Source of the DNA: a virus
Reading direction: 5' to 3' (one strand)
DNA length: 21,683 bases
Virus record (IMG/VR): IMGVR_UViG_3300010885_023843
Span: 1-21,683 of that record
Under the pieces are notes generated by a model, which had not been told where the DNA came from, made no database searches, and was given only the letters and a program-made list of their open reading frames with translations. Shown piece after piece: positions 1 to 8,666 of this stretch (position 1 is the stretch's first letter; each line of letters begins with the position of its first letter). The translations under genes and the position numbers were made by a program.

Positions 1-58
1 AATTAAAAACGAATCTGTATTAATAGTAGATACTATAGTTATTTCTCAATCAACATAG
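1..58 (+). CDS. C-terminal end of an upstream gene, probably a baseplate protein (gp6 position)
   Basis: An open frame enters from the left edge (codons from base 2) and ends at the TAG at 56-58, giving the last 18 residues (IKNESVLIVDTIVISQST). The stop codon overlaps the AGGA that serves as the ribosome site of the next gene, so the two are probably co-transcribed. The fragment is too short to identify by itself. The following two genes resemble T4 gp7 and gp8, so by T4 gene order this would be gp6, but that rests on position alone. Confidence 0.5.
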   Translation, partial: IKNESVLIVDTIVISQST

Positions 59-70
59 GAATAATAATTC

Positions 71-1171
71 ATGATTTTATTATTTAATAAAAATATTCCA
101 AACCAAGATTATCAAGTTATTATTGATGTCTCTGATCAGTATAGGGAGATGATTTCTCCAGAAATTAGACCTATATCTCAAACCGTTTATAATTTCTTTA
201 CTCCATCCCAACCGCTTGATACCTCTTGTAATTATCCAATAAATATTGCAGAATTATTTCCATATTGGGTTCAAAAGGATACTGTTAATACTGTTAGTCT
301 AATTACTCTGACAGAATCATATTATAAATGGTTAAGTTGTAATACTCAAGATATTAATAAATTAAGTTTTTTTCGATTAGAAGATCTTACAGACACAGAA
401 GAAATACCAGCGGATTATTTAAAATATTTAACTAATACTTATTTGAATGCTCTACCAATAGAATACATTAATACTACTGGAACTTATATCGAAGGTCTAG
501 TTGATGAAAAAAATATAAGAAAATTATTAGATAATGTAAAAATTAATCTATATGGGCGCAAAGGCACAGATCAAAGTTTTAAGTTAGTAATAAATGAATT
601 ATTTGATATAGATCCAGAAAGAATATCAGTTTCTTATCCTAAAAAATATATAATGAGATTAAATAGTGGTCGATTTGATTGGATGTCAGACGAACAAGAC
701 CTTGAACTTGGGGAACTGACTAGTAGTTGTTTAAATTATTCTATTCTTTACGATGCAAATAACCTATGGCAAGATTATTCTTATGTTGTTAATGTTTCTG
801 AATTATCGGTAGAATATTATAAAAATATAGTTAAACCTCTGCTTCATCCTGCAGGAACTATTGATTTTTATCAAATAAGACAAGATATTTTTAATAACAT
901 AGACGAAACTATTAAAATTGTAAAAAACGAAATACCTATTATAAAAAATTATCAAGGATATACTCTTGGTTCCAACCAATCTCTTGCTGTTTGTTATGCT
1001 GGATTTACCTCGCCAACATATACATTTCCGTCTTGGGACGAAGAAATTTACAGTAAATATTATTCTGGCATGACATTTGGTATGATAAATATAGAAGACT
1101 TCTTGTTGTTGTCGCCGTTATCAGGATATACTTATCCAAACGAAACTCGTAGTGTAACTATTTGCCCATAA
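71..1171 (+). CDS. Short gp7-like baseplate wedge/structural protein
   Basis: This 366-residue protein has no signal peptide or membrane segment. Residues 159-178 (LYGRKGT then SFKLVINELF), residues 189-204 (YPKKYIMRLNSGRFDW) and LHPAG at 258-262 recall a signature I associate with gp7-position structural proteins of marine T4-like phages: a 'GT..SF...LF' stretch, then 'YP...ILR.S.G.W', then 'HPAG'. It directly precedes a gp8-like gene, as gene 7 does in T4. T4 gp7 is over 1000 residues, so this would be a much reduced version or the N-terminal core only. The start is supported by AGGA 10 bases upstream. Role in the wedge is inferred from the signature and position; a different baseplate-associated protein remains possible. 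Confidence 0.5.
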   Translation: MILLFNKNIPNQDYQVIIDVSDQYREMISPEIRPISQTVYNFFTPSQPLDTSCNYPINIAELFPYWVQKDTVNTVSLITLTESYYKWLSCNTQDINKLSFFRLEDLTDTEEIPADYLKYLTNTYLNALPIEYINTTGTYIEGLVDEKNIRKLLDNVKINLYGRKGTDQSFKLVINELFDIDPERISVSYPKKYIMRLNSGRFDWMSDEQDLELGELTSSCLNYSILYDANNLWQDYSYVVNVSELSVEYYKNIVKPLLHPAGTIDFYQIRQDIFNNIDETIKIVKNEIPIIKNYQGYTLGSNQSLAVCYAGFTSPTYTFPSWDEEIYSKYYSGMTFGMINIEDFLLLSPLSGYTYPNETRSVTICP

Positions 1172-1189
1172 TTACTAGAATAATCCATC

Positions 1190-2560
1190 ATGAAACAACC
1201 AAATTTATCAAACTTAACACTAAAACAAGTTCCATCGGAAATGTTTTTAGTTCTTGGAGGAAATCGAACACCCATTGATTCGGGTTTTGATCGTAATGCT
1301 GATTCTGCATTTGCCAAAAGAATTCCAGAAAACAAAAGATGTTTAATAGGAGATAATAATATTTGGTCAGCGGGAAAAATATACGACACATATACACTAC
1401 AATCTGCAAATAATTATTATGTTTTTAATCCAAACAACAATGTTGTTTATTTGTGTTTGGGAAATAATGCAGACAATAGAATAGACGGAACAGTAATTAC
1501 TTCTTCCTTTATACCAAACCACACTACTCCAACAGTAGTACTTTATGATGATGGTTACAGCTGGATGCCAATATTTAAAGTAGATCCTACTCAATATGCT
1601 TTTGTTAATAACAAGGATCTTCCTTTATATGACATTTCTATAAATCAAGATTATAATAATTTTACACAAAAATACGAACCTCTTTGCGGTTCAGGAGTTA
1701 CTGCCTTTGGGTGTTGTTGTCTTTATTTTAAAGAAGCCAATACAGACGAATTAACAAACGAAGTATATGCTAAGGGTGACGTATCTAACGAAACTATATT
1801 TTCTGATTGTTATGAATGTCAAAAATTAGCTGATAAATTGGATCGCCAGCCTATATTTTTGAGTGGTTTAACGGCAGGTAGTATTGTTTCAAGTAATACA
1901 GGAGAAAATCCTTTATGTGCTGCTACAACCACAATAAACACCTTGTATGAAAAATTACAAGAAAGTAAATACACATTTACTTATGGCAGCAGTAATGAGT
2001 TTGCTGTAAACTTATTGTCAAATTTTTCTAGCACTAATGGTATTATGTCTGCTCGTATTGATTTGAGTAATTTAACAACAGCTCAACGAACAGTTTCTAC
2101 ACCAAATCCAGTTGTAACAGTAATAGATCCTATTGGTTCTGGTGCTAGTGTTCGATTAAAAACTAGTCAAATTGATGCGAATTCTTATGAAGTTTACGGA
2201 ATAGAAACTTTAGAATATGGTCAAGATTATGTGCTTCCAGATATTTTAATCTCAGGAACTACACAGACAAATCCACTAAATGATGCCATTACCCTATTTA
2301 CGTTTCCTGATAATATATTTGAAAGTACAGAAATTCTAGTTTCTGGTAAAAGATATAAAATTAATTTTAGTATTTTAAGTACTGATATTTCTAATGTTTC
2401 TGGAATAGATAATATAACAAAATATGGTGTTTTAATAAATCCTGGATTTACTTCAGGAAATGGATTAGCTCAATTTACAAAAAATAGTTCAACAATAACG
2501 ACTATGGAATATCGTGTATTCCTTGGTCTAGATTCAAGTTTTCCGCAGTGCGACGTTTAG
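1190..2560 (+). CDS. gp8: Baseplate wedge subunit, gp8-like, with an extra cysteine cluster
   Basis: A 456-residue protein. Residues 64-145 follow the gp8 pattern: a YDTY segment, a tyrosine-rich YYVFNPNNNVVYLCL strand, a threonine/proline stretch, then DGYSWMPIFK and a Phe-Val...Pro-Leu strand. In T4, gp8 is a 334-residue dimeric wedge component that joins gp7, gp10 and gp6. Here it is about 120 residues longer. An unusual region at 166-210 holds C166, three adjacent cysteines at 175-177 and a CYEC pair (C207, C210), suggesting metal binding or disulfides. The C-terminal half is beta-rich, with a VLPDILISG strand near 348-356. It is separated by 18 bases from the gene before; the ribosome site is weak. 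Identification rests on the motif pattern and gene order. Confidence 0.7.
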   Translation: MKQPNLSNLTLKQVPSEMFLVLGGNRTPIDSGFDRNADSAFAKRIPENKRCLIGDNNIWSAGKIYDTYTLQSANNYYVFNPNNNVVYLCLGNNADNRIDGTVITSSFIPNHTTPTVVLYDDGYSWMPIFKVDPTQYAFVNNKDLPLYDISINQDYNNFTQKYEPLCGSGVTAFGCCCLYFKEANTDELTNEVYAKGDVSNETIFSDCYECQKLADKLDRQPIFLSGLTAGSIVSSNTGENPLCAATTTINTLYEKLQESKYTFTYGSSNEFAVNLLSNFSSTNGIMSARIDLSNLTTAQRTVSTPNPVVTVIDPIGSGASVRLKTSQIDANSYEVYGIETLEYGQDYVLPDILISGTTQTNPLNDAITLFTFPDNIFESTEILVSGKRYKINFSILSTDISNVSGIDNITKYGVLINPGFTSGNGLAQFTKNSSTITTMEYRVFLGLDSSFPQCDV

Positions 2561-2574
2561 TATAAAGGATCACT

Positions 2575-3000
2575 ATGGCAGAGTCTCCTCCAGTTAAAAC
2601 TTTAGATTTTTCACCAGGCGTTTATAACGTTCTTAATAGTACGCAGGTTCTGTATAATCAAACTGCAAATAATTATAATGTATTTTCTACTTTACGAAAA
2701 ACTAGTACTGATTTAATAACATACACAAATACTTCTAATCAGTCATGTACCCAGACTGGATTAATTGCTTATGTAACTGATATTCCAGGTGCTATAAATC
2801 TTGGAGATAAAATGACTGTTGGAGGAGCTGTATATACAGTCAAAAAGATAGAAGAAGTTCCTATTTTAGACAAAACAAAGGGAAAATATTTATCTACTGG
2901 TGTTTTGAATTTTGGAAATGGCGTTGGAATATCTGGTGGTCAGACTGGATCAGTAAAAACATATAACTTTGATATTAGTATAAATACATTTACAGGATAA
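2575..3000 (+). CDS. Small orphan structural-region protein
   Basis: I do not recognise this 141-residue protein. It begins MAESPPVKTLDFSPGVYNVL and is rich in Thr, Ser, Asn and Gly, with alternating hydrophobic residues typical of beta structure. It has one cysteine, no membrane segment and no signal peptide. The start follows an AAGGATC ribosome site. It sits 14 bases after the gp8-like gene and 9 bases before the next, so it is probably a baseplate or fibre-attachment component made with them. A late promoter box lies inside its last codons and likely drives the next gene. It occupies roughly the place of T4 gene 9, but I see no gp9 similarity. Confidence 0.6.
   Translation: MAESPPVKTLDFSPGVYNVLNSTQVLYNQTANNYNVFSTLRKTSTDLITYTNTSNQSCTQTGLIAYVTDIPGAINLGDKMTVGGAVYTVKKIEEVPILDKTKGKYLSTGVLNFGNGVGISGGQTGSVKTYNFDISINTFTG
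2979..2986 (+). promoter_or_regulatory. T4-type late promoter box
   Basis: An exact TATAAATA match in the last codons of the preceding gene, 23 bases before the ATG at 3010. In T4 this is the full late promoter element recognised by the gp55 sigma factor. Position just before a gene start supports function, though AT-rich sequence gives chance matches. Confidence 0.6.
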
Positions 3001-3009
3001 AAATTACAA

Positions 3010-3747
3010 ATGAGCATAACCGAACCATTCAAAACAGGATTTCCTCTCAGAGCAAATCCGTTTCGTAGCAGAATAGAATCCCAAATTGATGCTGCAAAAA
3101 ATTATTATGCTGTAGCATTTAGACCTGGTTTTCCTTTGCAGGCTGCGGAACTTAACGAAATGCAAGAAATTTTTTATGTTCAACAGACATTGACGCAAAC
3201 TATGATGTCTTCCTGGCTTACCAAGGTAATATTTGATGATCAACGAGGAGGTTCTGTGGAAGGTCCAGGCTGGAATGGATGCACTCCACTTACTCCTGGT
3301 AATATTATTAATACTTCTACAGATAGTGCAATCAATTTGTCTGCTGGTATTGGGTGGTATTTAGTAAAAAGCAAAGAATTTAATGGTGGTTTCGGAGTCT
3401 GGGTTTATAACTCGATAGTAACACCAATACTTACAAATTTTACTTTGACTACCCCAAGTACCGCAAATAATGCTTACGGAATAATAATAAAGCCTTTAAC
3501 TATATCTTGCACAACACTTGCTCCAGGCACTAATGAAGACGATTCTATTCAAGATCAAACAAGCATTAATGTTATTAATGGTCCGTGTGGTGCTTCTAGA
3601 CTACAATTGAAAATTATGAGATTTGGTAATGAATCAGATTTACAATCAGGAGAAACGTTACTTCCTATATTCACGGGAATACGTGGAACTAACACTATAG
3701 AAGTAAATTTTATAAACAATTATCAGATTCACAGAATAACTTACTAA
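3010..3747 (+). CDS. Virion structural protein with DUF4815-like N-terminus
   Basis: A 245-residue protein. Residues 30-64 contain KNYYAVAFRPGFPLQAAELN followed by a Gln-rich helix. This closely follows the conserved start of the DUF4815 phage structural family ('Y..V.FRPG..LQA.ELNE.Q'), which occurs in tail and baseplate proteins of large aquatic phages. The rest is beta-rich with WNG (about 88-90) and GIGWYL near 114-119. It has its own predicted late promoter and starts 9 bases after the previous stop. It could be an adaptor between wedge and fibres, since it lies between gp8 and the fibre genes. The exact role is unknown; the domain call is from the motif alone. Confidence 0.6.
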   Translation: MSITEPFKTGFPLRANPFRSRIESQIDAAKNYYAVAFRPGFPLQAAELNEMQEIFYVQQTLTQTMMSSWLTKVIFDDQRGGSVEGPGWNGCTPLTPGNIINTSTDSAINLSAGIGWYLVKSKEFNGGFGVWVYNSIVTPILTNFTLTTPSTANNAYGIIIKPLTISCTTLAPGTNEDDSIQDQTSINVINGPCGASRLQLKIMRFGNESDLQSGETLLPIFTGIRGTNTIEVNFINNYQIHRITY

Positions 3748-3767
3748 AAACAGGATAATCACAAAAA

Positions 3768-6143
3768 ATGCCAACACCAATCACATCTTTAGTTACTACT
3801 GATACATTTAGTACGTGGTTCAACACTACAAATACAGTCATATCTGCACTTAATGGTATTAGTATGTACAAAGGATTTGCTGGAGATGGTGTTAGCATCA
3901 CTTATGATACATCTGGTAACTATACGTTTAGTCACTCAAACACAGTAACTACTGGAGTAACATTCAACGGAAATATTTTATTTAATGGAACAGTTTCGTT
4001 TGCTGGTGCAGTTCCTTCAGTTTCTACTACTACAATTAGTATTTCTCCTGCTGTTGTAGGCTTGACTTCTGGCAACATAGTAACCACACATCCTACATTA
4101 GGATTGACTTTGGCAAAGGCAAATAGCGCAAGCACATCAGAAGTTATGGGAGTTGTTGTAGCTCAATCTGCTTCTGCCACAACAGTTGCTGTTAGCGGGT
4201 CGATCAATAATACAGTATTCAGTAAAACAATCAGTAATGCATTAGGAATTTCTGGTGCCACACTAACCACAGGACAAGCATACTTTTTAAGTCCAACTGT
4301 GGCTGGTGGAATCACAACAATTGAACCAAACACATTTGGTCATGTTTCTAAACCTATTTTATTGGGTATTACTGGTAGTGCTGGTTCTATACTTCCGTAT
4401 CGTGGCATTGTTATTGAAGGTATTAGTGCTGGTATTACTGCAGAATTAGACAATAAAATAATTGTCCAAGTAGATTTTAGTTCTAATCCTGTTGCAATTA
4501 ATACTACTGGTAATGCAATTAAAGTAGGAGATTCTTTTTGCGTTGTATATGACGATGAATCAGCAATTATTCCATTACTTAGTAATACTGGAAAATATAA
4601 ACTTGCAGGAAAATTAAATTCTTCTTCTAATACTAATTGTTTTGTTCCTGATATTTCTACTGGGAATTTTAATTCAATGGGTGATTTGCTTGGGTCTAAT
4701 TTTTTGGGTCTTATTAGTAAGATTATTAGTACTACAGCAACAACATACATCTTAGAAATTACTACTGTAGGCGGATCATTTAATTCTAATATTACTGATT
4801 TGGATTCTAATTTCTATAGTGCATCTCTAGACACTGGTTCATATTCTGTGATATTTAATGGTGTGGATCTACAACTTAGTCCAAATATACTTTCTACTTC
4901 AATAGATTATAAATTTTTAGATATTATTAAATTAGATGGAAGCACTGCAAAAATAATTCTAAGCAAAACTCAAAATACCAGAGATATTATTTTACCTATT
5001 GTTTCTCCACTTAGTAGTTTTGCTGCATTTGGTGGTGGAGGATCAAATGGTGGTGAATATGATAATTTACTTGCTAATGGTACGTTCAGTATTTGGCAGA
5101 GAAACTCAACATCATTAACTGCTGGTAACTTAAACACATACAGTACACCAGTTGCTGATCGCTGGTTTATTATCAAGGATGGTATTACTGGAACAACTGC
5201 TTCTATTTCTAGACAAGTGTTTGCATCAGATCAAATCTCTGTTCCAGGATCTCCACTATATTATGTGGATTGTGCGTTCCAATACACACAACCAAGTAGT
5301 TTAAATAAACGACCAAAACTAGAAAATATTCAGAAGGAAGCACGTCTGCTTCAAAATCAAAATGCAACTATTAATTTCTGGGCAAAGTCCACAATTGATG
5401 GATCTACTCTAGATGTAGTTTATAATCGGTATAAAGATACATACACATCTACCGCTGGTGTTACTGCAGATCTAGCTAATCGTGTGTTGGTTGGTACTGG
5501 TGGTGTAACTCTTACTACTTCGTGGACAGAGTATGTTTATACTTTTCCTGTTACTACTTGGGGAACAACATTAGGAACAACTCAAAGTGGTTGGTTTGGT
5601 GTAGGATTTGAATTTCCAAATTCTTCTACTACTATTAGTCTTGCACAAGTTCAATTAGACTTTAATGGAAATACTGGATCTGTATTTTATGTTAGTCCAG
5701 ATACTGAATTGAAACGTTGCAAACCTTATTACCAAAGAACTTATGATTTAGGACAAACTGCAGGATATCCTGGAAGTTCTACAAACAACGAACAAATATT
5801 ACAATTAGCAAACTTAAATTCTCAAACAGTATATTTTATTAATTTTCCAACAGAAATGGTTAGTAGTCCAACTATTTCTTTGTATACACCAAACGGAATA
5901 TTAGGTGATGCTTATAATATGAATTCAGGAAAAAATATGGCAAGTTCGGATGCCACAACAGTTACGTATCCGTGGACAACAACTACATTTACTCGTATAA
6001 GTAGTGCTTCGTCTTATGGAAACATCTCTGTTGGTTCTACTAGTAAAAAGGGAATGCAAATTTCCATACTTAGTGGAGCAGCATCTTTAGATGCACTAAA
6101 ATTCCACTATGTTGCAGATTCAGATTTAAATTTAAACGTATAA
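3768..6143 (+). CDS. Tail fibre protein with carbohydrate-binding-like C-terminal half
   Basis: A 791-residue protein. The N-terminus (about 12-32, DTFSTWFNTTNTVISALNGI) matches a start motif common in tail fibres of aquatic T4-like phages and probably mediates attachment. Residues 94-225 form a beta domain that recurs in the next gene. Residues 417-430 are a Gly-rich hinge. Residues 431-660 look like a tail-fibre jelly-roll, carbohydrate-binding-like module: NLLANGTFSIWQR, ADRWF, SRQVF, INFWAKS, then ELKRCKPYYQRTYDLG, with LKFHYVADSDLNL near the end of the protein. This suggests glycan recognition at the host surface. An AGGATAA sequence precedes the ATG. Fibre identity is well supported; receptor type is not visible. 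Confidence 0.75.
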   Translation: MPTPITSLVTTDTFSTWFNTTNTVISALNGISMYKGFAGDGVSITYDTSGNYTFSHSNTVTTGVTFNGNILFNGTVSFAGAVPSVSTTTISISPAVVGLTSGNIVTTHPTLGLTLAKANSASTSEVMGVVVAQSASATTVAVSGSINNTVFSKTISNALGISGATLTTGQAYFLSPTVAGGITTIEPNTFGHVSKPILLGITGSAGSILPYRGIVIEGISAGITAELDNKIIVQVDFSSNPVAINTTGNAIKVGDSFCVVYDDESAIIPLLSNTGKYKLAGKLNSSSNTNCFVPDISTGNFNSMGDLLGSNFLGLISKIISTTATTYILEITTVGGSFNSNITDLDSNFYSASLDTGSYSVIFNGVDLQLSPNILSTSIDYKFLDIIKLDGSTAKIILSKTQNTRDIILPIVSPLSSFAAFGGGGSNGGEYDNLLANGTFSIWQRNSTSLTAGNLNTYSTPVADRWFIIKDGITGTTASISRQVFASDQISVPGSPLYYVDCAFQYTQPSSLNKRPKLENIQKEARLLQNQNATINFWAKSTIDGSTLDVVYNRYKDTYTSTAGVTADLANRVLVGTGGVTLTTSWTEYVYTFPVTTWGTTLGTTQSGWFGVGFEFPNSSTTISLAQVQLDFNGNTGSVFYVSPDTELKRCKPYYQRTYDLGQTAGYPGSSTNNEQILQLANLNSQTVYFINFPTEMVSSPTISLYTPNGILGDAYNMNSGKNMASSDATTVTYPWTTTTFTRISSASSYGNISVGSTSKKGMQISILSGAASLDALKFHYVADSDLNLNV

Positions 6144-6152
6144 GGATAATAA

Positions 6153-7286
6153 ATGTCTAATTCTTCCAGTTCACAAAATAGTAGAGTCTTTTCGCCATAT
6201 ATTGTCTTGGCACAAGATACCTCACGCCTTTTTATTACTATAAAGACAGGAGAAGGTTATAGCATTGCTGCTGGTATTACTGGTGGAGATGTTGTTCGAT
6301 TTGATCCTGAATATACTGGAGGAGGTTTGACTGGGCAATACGTTAAATCGCAAGCTGATACTGATGAACATGCTGAAGTTGTTGGTATTGTCGAAACTAA
6401 ATCAAATAATACTTATACTGTTGTTACACATGGTTCTATTTTATATCCCCCTAGTCGTTTAACTGGAATTTGTGGAGCTGGTGGTGGTCTTGATGTTTTA
6501 TTTTTAGATTATAATATTGCTGGTGGATTGACTGGAACTATAGATGTTGATGATACTAGTTCAAAAATTATTAAACCTGTATTTCAGATTGCACCACATA
6601 GTACTTATAATGGTATTGTAGTAAATTATATTGGTTATAAAGCAGGAAATGCTGCTGTAGTAGAATCCGTTCCTTTTGGTGCAGGGGATGTTAGGTTTCT
6701 TACATCATCTGCTACTCCTAGTAATAATTGGCTGAATGTTAGTACAGATCAGAGTTTATTAAAAGAATCATATTCAGATTTATACGCAATTTATGGAAAT
6801 AGTGGCGGACCTTTTGTTGAACGCATTACCGTTACATCTACACCTTCTGCTACATTAATAGGAAAAATAGCATACCAATTAAGTGGAGGTAGTCAAATAA
6901 ACACAGGCACAGTTATTAGTGTTGATGCTGCTCAAAAATATATTCACGTACAAAAAGTTGCTAATAAATCATTAATGTCTGTTTCTAAAACAATCTATAT
7001 TTCTACTAGTGGTTCAGGACAATCATTTTCAGCAACATCAACACAGGTTTATCAATTTACTGTTCCTGCAATTGTCACAAATAACGCATCGACTCAAGGA
7101 GGAAATAATCTAATTCCGTATATAGAAACAACTAATAACACTTATATAAGCGTTCCAGATTCGTTAAATATCAATTCTATGAATATATCTGGAATTTTAA
7201 CTTTAGGAAATATAACAGATATGGAAACTCGTATTAATTATATGCAATCACAAATTGATTCTATAAATACTAGGCTAAATCTGTAA
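6153..7286 (+). CDS. Tail fibre/collar-type protein with interrupted collar-like domain
   Basis: A 377-residue protein. Residues 38-165 repeat the beta domain of the preceding fibre gene (both have a 'GD/N-V-V' strand, a 'V-V-G-I/V-V' strand, a T-V strand, and an 'A-G-G-I/L-T' turn). Residues 176-215 resemble a phage tail-collar microdomain: FGAGDVRFL, a WL, then SYSDLYAIYG. The usual closing strand appears only at 299-325 (VYQFTVPAIV, then GNNLIPYIET), so about 80 residues are inserted. The C-terminus (352-377) is a short predicted coiled coil (METRINYMQSQIDSINTRL) suited to trimerisation. The stop overlaps the next start by one base. The collar call is moderate. It may be analogous to the T4 gp12 short tail fibre, but no direct gp12 similarity is seen. 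Confidence 0.65.
   Translation: MSNSSSSQNSRVFSPYIVLAQDTSRLFITIKTGEGYSIAAGITGGDVVRFDPEYTGGGLTGQYVKSQADTDEHAEVVGIVETKSNNTYTVVTHGSILYPPSRLTGICGAGGGLDVLFLDYNIAGGLTGTIDVDDTSSKIIKPVFQIAPHSTYNGIVVNYIGYKAGNAAVVESVPFGAGDVRFLTSSATPSNNWLNVSTDQSLLKESYSDLYAIYGNSGGPFVERITVTSTPSATLIGKIAYQLSGGSQINTGTVISVDAAQKYIHVQKVANKSLMSVSKTIYISTSGSGQSFSATSTQVYQFTVPAIVTNNASTQGGNNLIPYIETTNNTYISVPDSLNINSMNISGILTLGNITDMETRINYMQSQIDSINTRLNL
7262..7269 (+). promoter_or_regulatory. T4-type late promoter box
   Basis: Exact TATAAATA within the last codons of the collar-like gene, 16 bases before the ATG at 7286. The spacing is nearly the same as for the box before gp13. It would give the collagen-stalk adhesin genes their own late transcript with a very short leader. 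Confidence 0.65.
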
Positions 7287-8653
7287 TGATTATTGTTGGT
7301 TCTAGTGTATTTACTTCGTCTTCTCATTCCTCTGTTACGGGACCAACAGGTTCAACAGGTTCAACAGGACCCGCAGGATTAGGATTAACTGGTTCTACTG
7401 GTTCTAGTATTACAGGAATCACTTTAGTTGATCGTTATTTGATAACTACATTTTCTGATGGTTCTACATACTCTACTTCTACACAAATATATGGTGCAAC
7501 TGGAAATGCATCTTATTTGTTGAGTTTTTCTAATATAGGAACTGGTGTTAGTTTAGGTTATGGTACTACTGGGTCTAATTTGCAATTAAGACCTATACGA
7601 TTTGTTAATACTACTAATGCAGTATTTATTATAACAGATGGACCTAATGTAGATGAGGTTATATTTTCAATTAATAGTCCTGGAGTAACATTAGTAAATT
7701 CTGTATCAACAGAAAGAAATTTAATAAAATTTAATTCATCTGGTAAACTAGAAAGAGTTTCTAATACTTTTGGCATAACACTACCATCAGATCTAACTGA
7801 TACTAATCCTGGTGTAGAATCTGTTGGTTTTGTCAATGCAAATATTTTTGAGATTGTTCGTGGTGGTGGGTGGACAGGTTCCACAGGAGGTGGTTCTACA
7901 GGAGCAATTGGTTGTACTGCCACAGTTGTAGGAATTACTTGTACCATAGACCCTACTTTTAGAGAATTTGATGGTCAGATGTATGGTTCTAGTTCTCGTG
8001 TGTTTGTTACAGATTTTCGTGGAAGCACTGGAACAATTATTATTAATAATCCACCAAACGATAATAAAGTTTATGGGTTTGATTTGCTTCTTTCTGGAGC
8101 ATTAAATCCTCAATTAATTTCTAACAGATTTAGTTCTAATATCAAATGGTCTTTAAATAGACCACCATGTTTTAGTTTTGACGGAATTACGTGTGATATG
8201 AAAATATCATTTTTTGGTTTAGGGGGAACTACATCTTGGTATGCTTCAGCAATTTCAACGTCATCTCGATGTACTGATAATCAAATATTTGATTCTAATT
8301 GTATTTCTCCTAGTGAATTTACCTCTGGAAGTTCTACATTTAAAGAATTAGGGTATGTTGGAGCTTGTTGTAAGGCTGATGGAACTTGCCAAGAAACCTA
8401 TGCAGAAAATTGTGTAGGATTCTTTCATGGTATCGGAACTACTTGTGGAGCAACATACGATTCTATTTGTGATAAAGTAGGGGCGTGTTGTGTCTTTGAT
8501 ACAGCATATAGGTGTTATGATTATTTGAGTTGTACTGATTGTTTGGCTTTAGGAGTATCTGGTTCAGTAACAACACAGTTTGCAGGAAAATATACAACGT
8601 GTTTTGATATAGATTGTAATATTCTTCGAAATAATTATTATATATTTTTATAA
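7286..8653 (+). CDS. Collagen-stalk, Cys-module adhesin 1
   Basis: A 455-residue protein. Residues 19-40 are a collagen-like tract (GPTGSTGSTGPAG then LTGSTGS). Next comes a short strand pair ending in a DG turn (about 45-60), a beta-rich middle (80-190) and a second Gly-rich linker (193-208, GGGWTGSTGGGSTG). A further beta module (229-330) follows. The C-terminus has two Cys modules, 359-395 (GACCKADGTC...) and 399-444 (GACCVFDTAYRC...). It is paralogous to the next two genes. Collagen-like phage tracts form trimeric triple helices in fibres, so this is probably a trimeric host-binding spike. The Cys pairs could bind metal or form disulfides after lysis. The function of the head domains is unknown. 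Confidence 0.7.
   Translation: MIIVGSSVFTSSSHSSVTGPTGSTGSTGPAGLGLTGSTGSSITGITLVDRYLITTFSDGSTYSTSTQIYGATGNASYLLSFSNIGTGVSLGYGTTGSNLQLRPIRFVNTTNAVFIITDGPNVDEVIFSINSPGVTLVNSVSTERNLIKFNSSGKLERVSNTFGITLPSDLTDTNPGVESVGFVNANIFEIVRGGGWTGSTGGGSTGAIGCTATVVGITCTIDPTFREFDGQMYGSSSRVFVTDFRGSTGTIIINNPPNDNKVYGFDLLLSGALNPQLISNRFSSNIKWSLNRPPCFSFDGITCDMKISFFGLGGTTSWYASAISTSSRCTDNQIFDSNCISPSEFTSGSSTFKELGYVGACCKADGTCQETYAENCVGFFHGIGTTCGATYDSICDKVGACCVFDTAYRCYDYLSCTDCLALGVSGSVTTQFAGKYTTCFDIDCNILRNNYYIFL
7340..7405 (+). repeat. Collagen-like Gly-X-Y coding tract
   Basis: Encodes residues 19-40 of the adhesin beginning at 7286, with Gly at almost every third position and mostly Thr, Ser, Pro or Ala at the others. 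The register slips once at GLGLTG. Confidence 0.75.
8360..8617 (+). repeat. Two G-x-C-C cysteine modules
   Basis: Copies at 8360-8470 and 8480-8617 encode GACC followed by Cys at varied spacings and ending in C-x(3-6)-C. They are the first two of nine related copies across four genes. Confidence 0.7.
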
Positions 8654-8666
8654 GTAATATAGAACC

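Noticed and set aside
4340-4750. 136-codon open frame on the minus strand
   Set aside because: It lies entirely inside a well-supported fibre gene, has no ribosome site or neighbour on that strand, and its protein has no recognisable motif.
7558-7947. 129-codon minus-strand open frame rich in Pro and Val
   Set aside because: It is antisense to the Gly/Thr-rich adhesin 1 coding sequence, whose composition explains its Pro and Val content.
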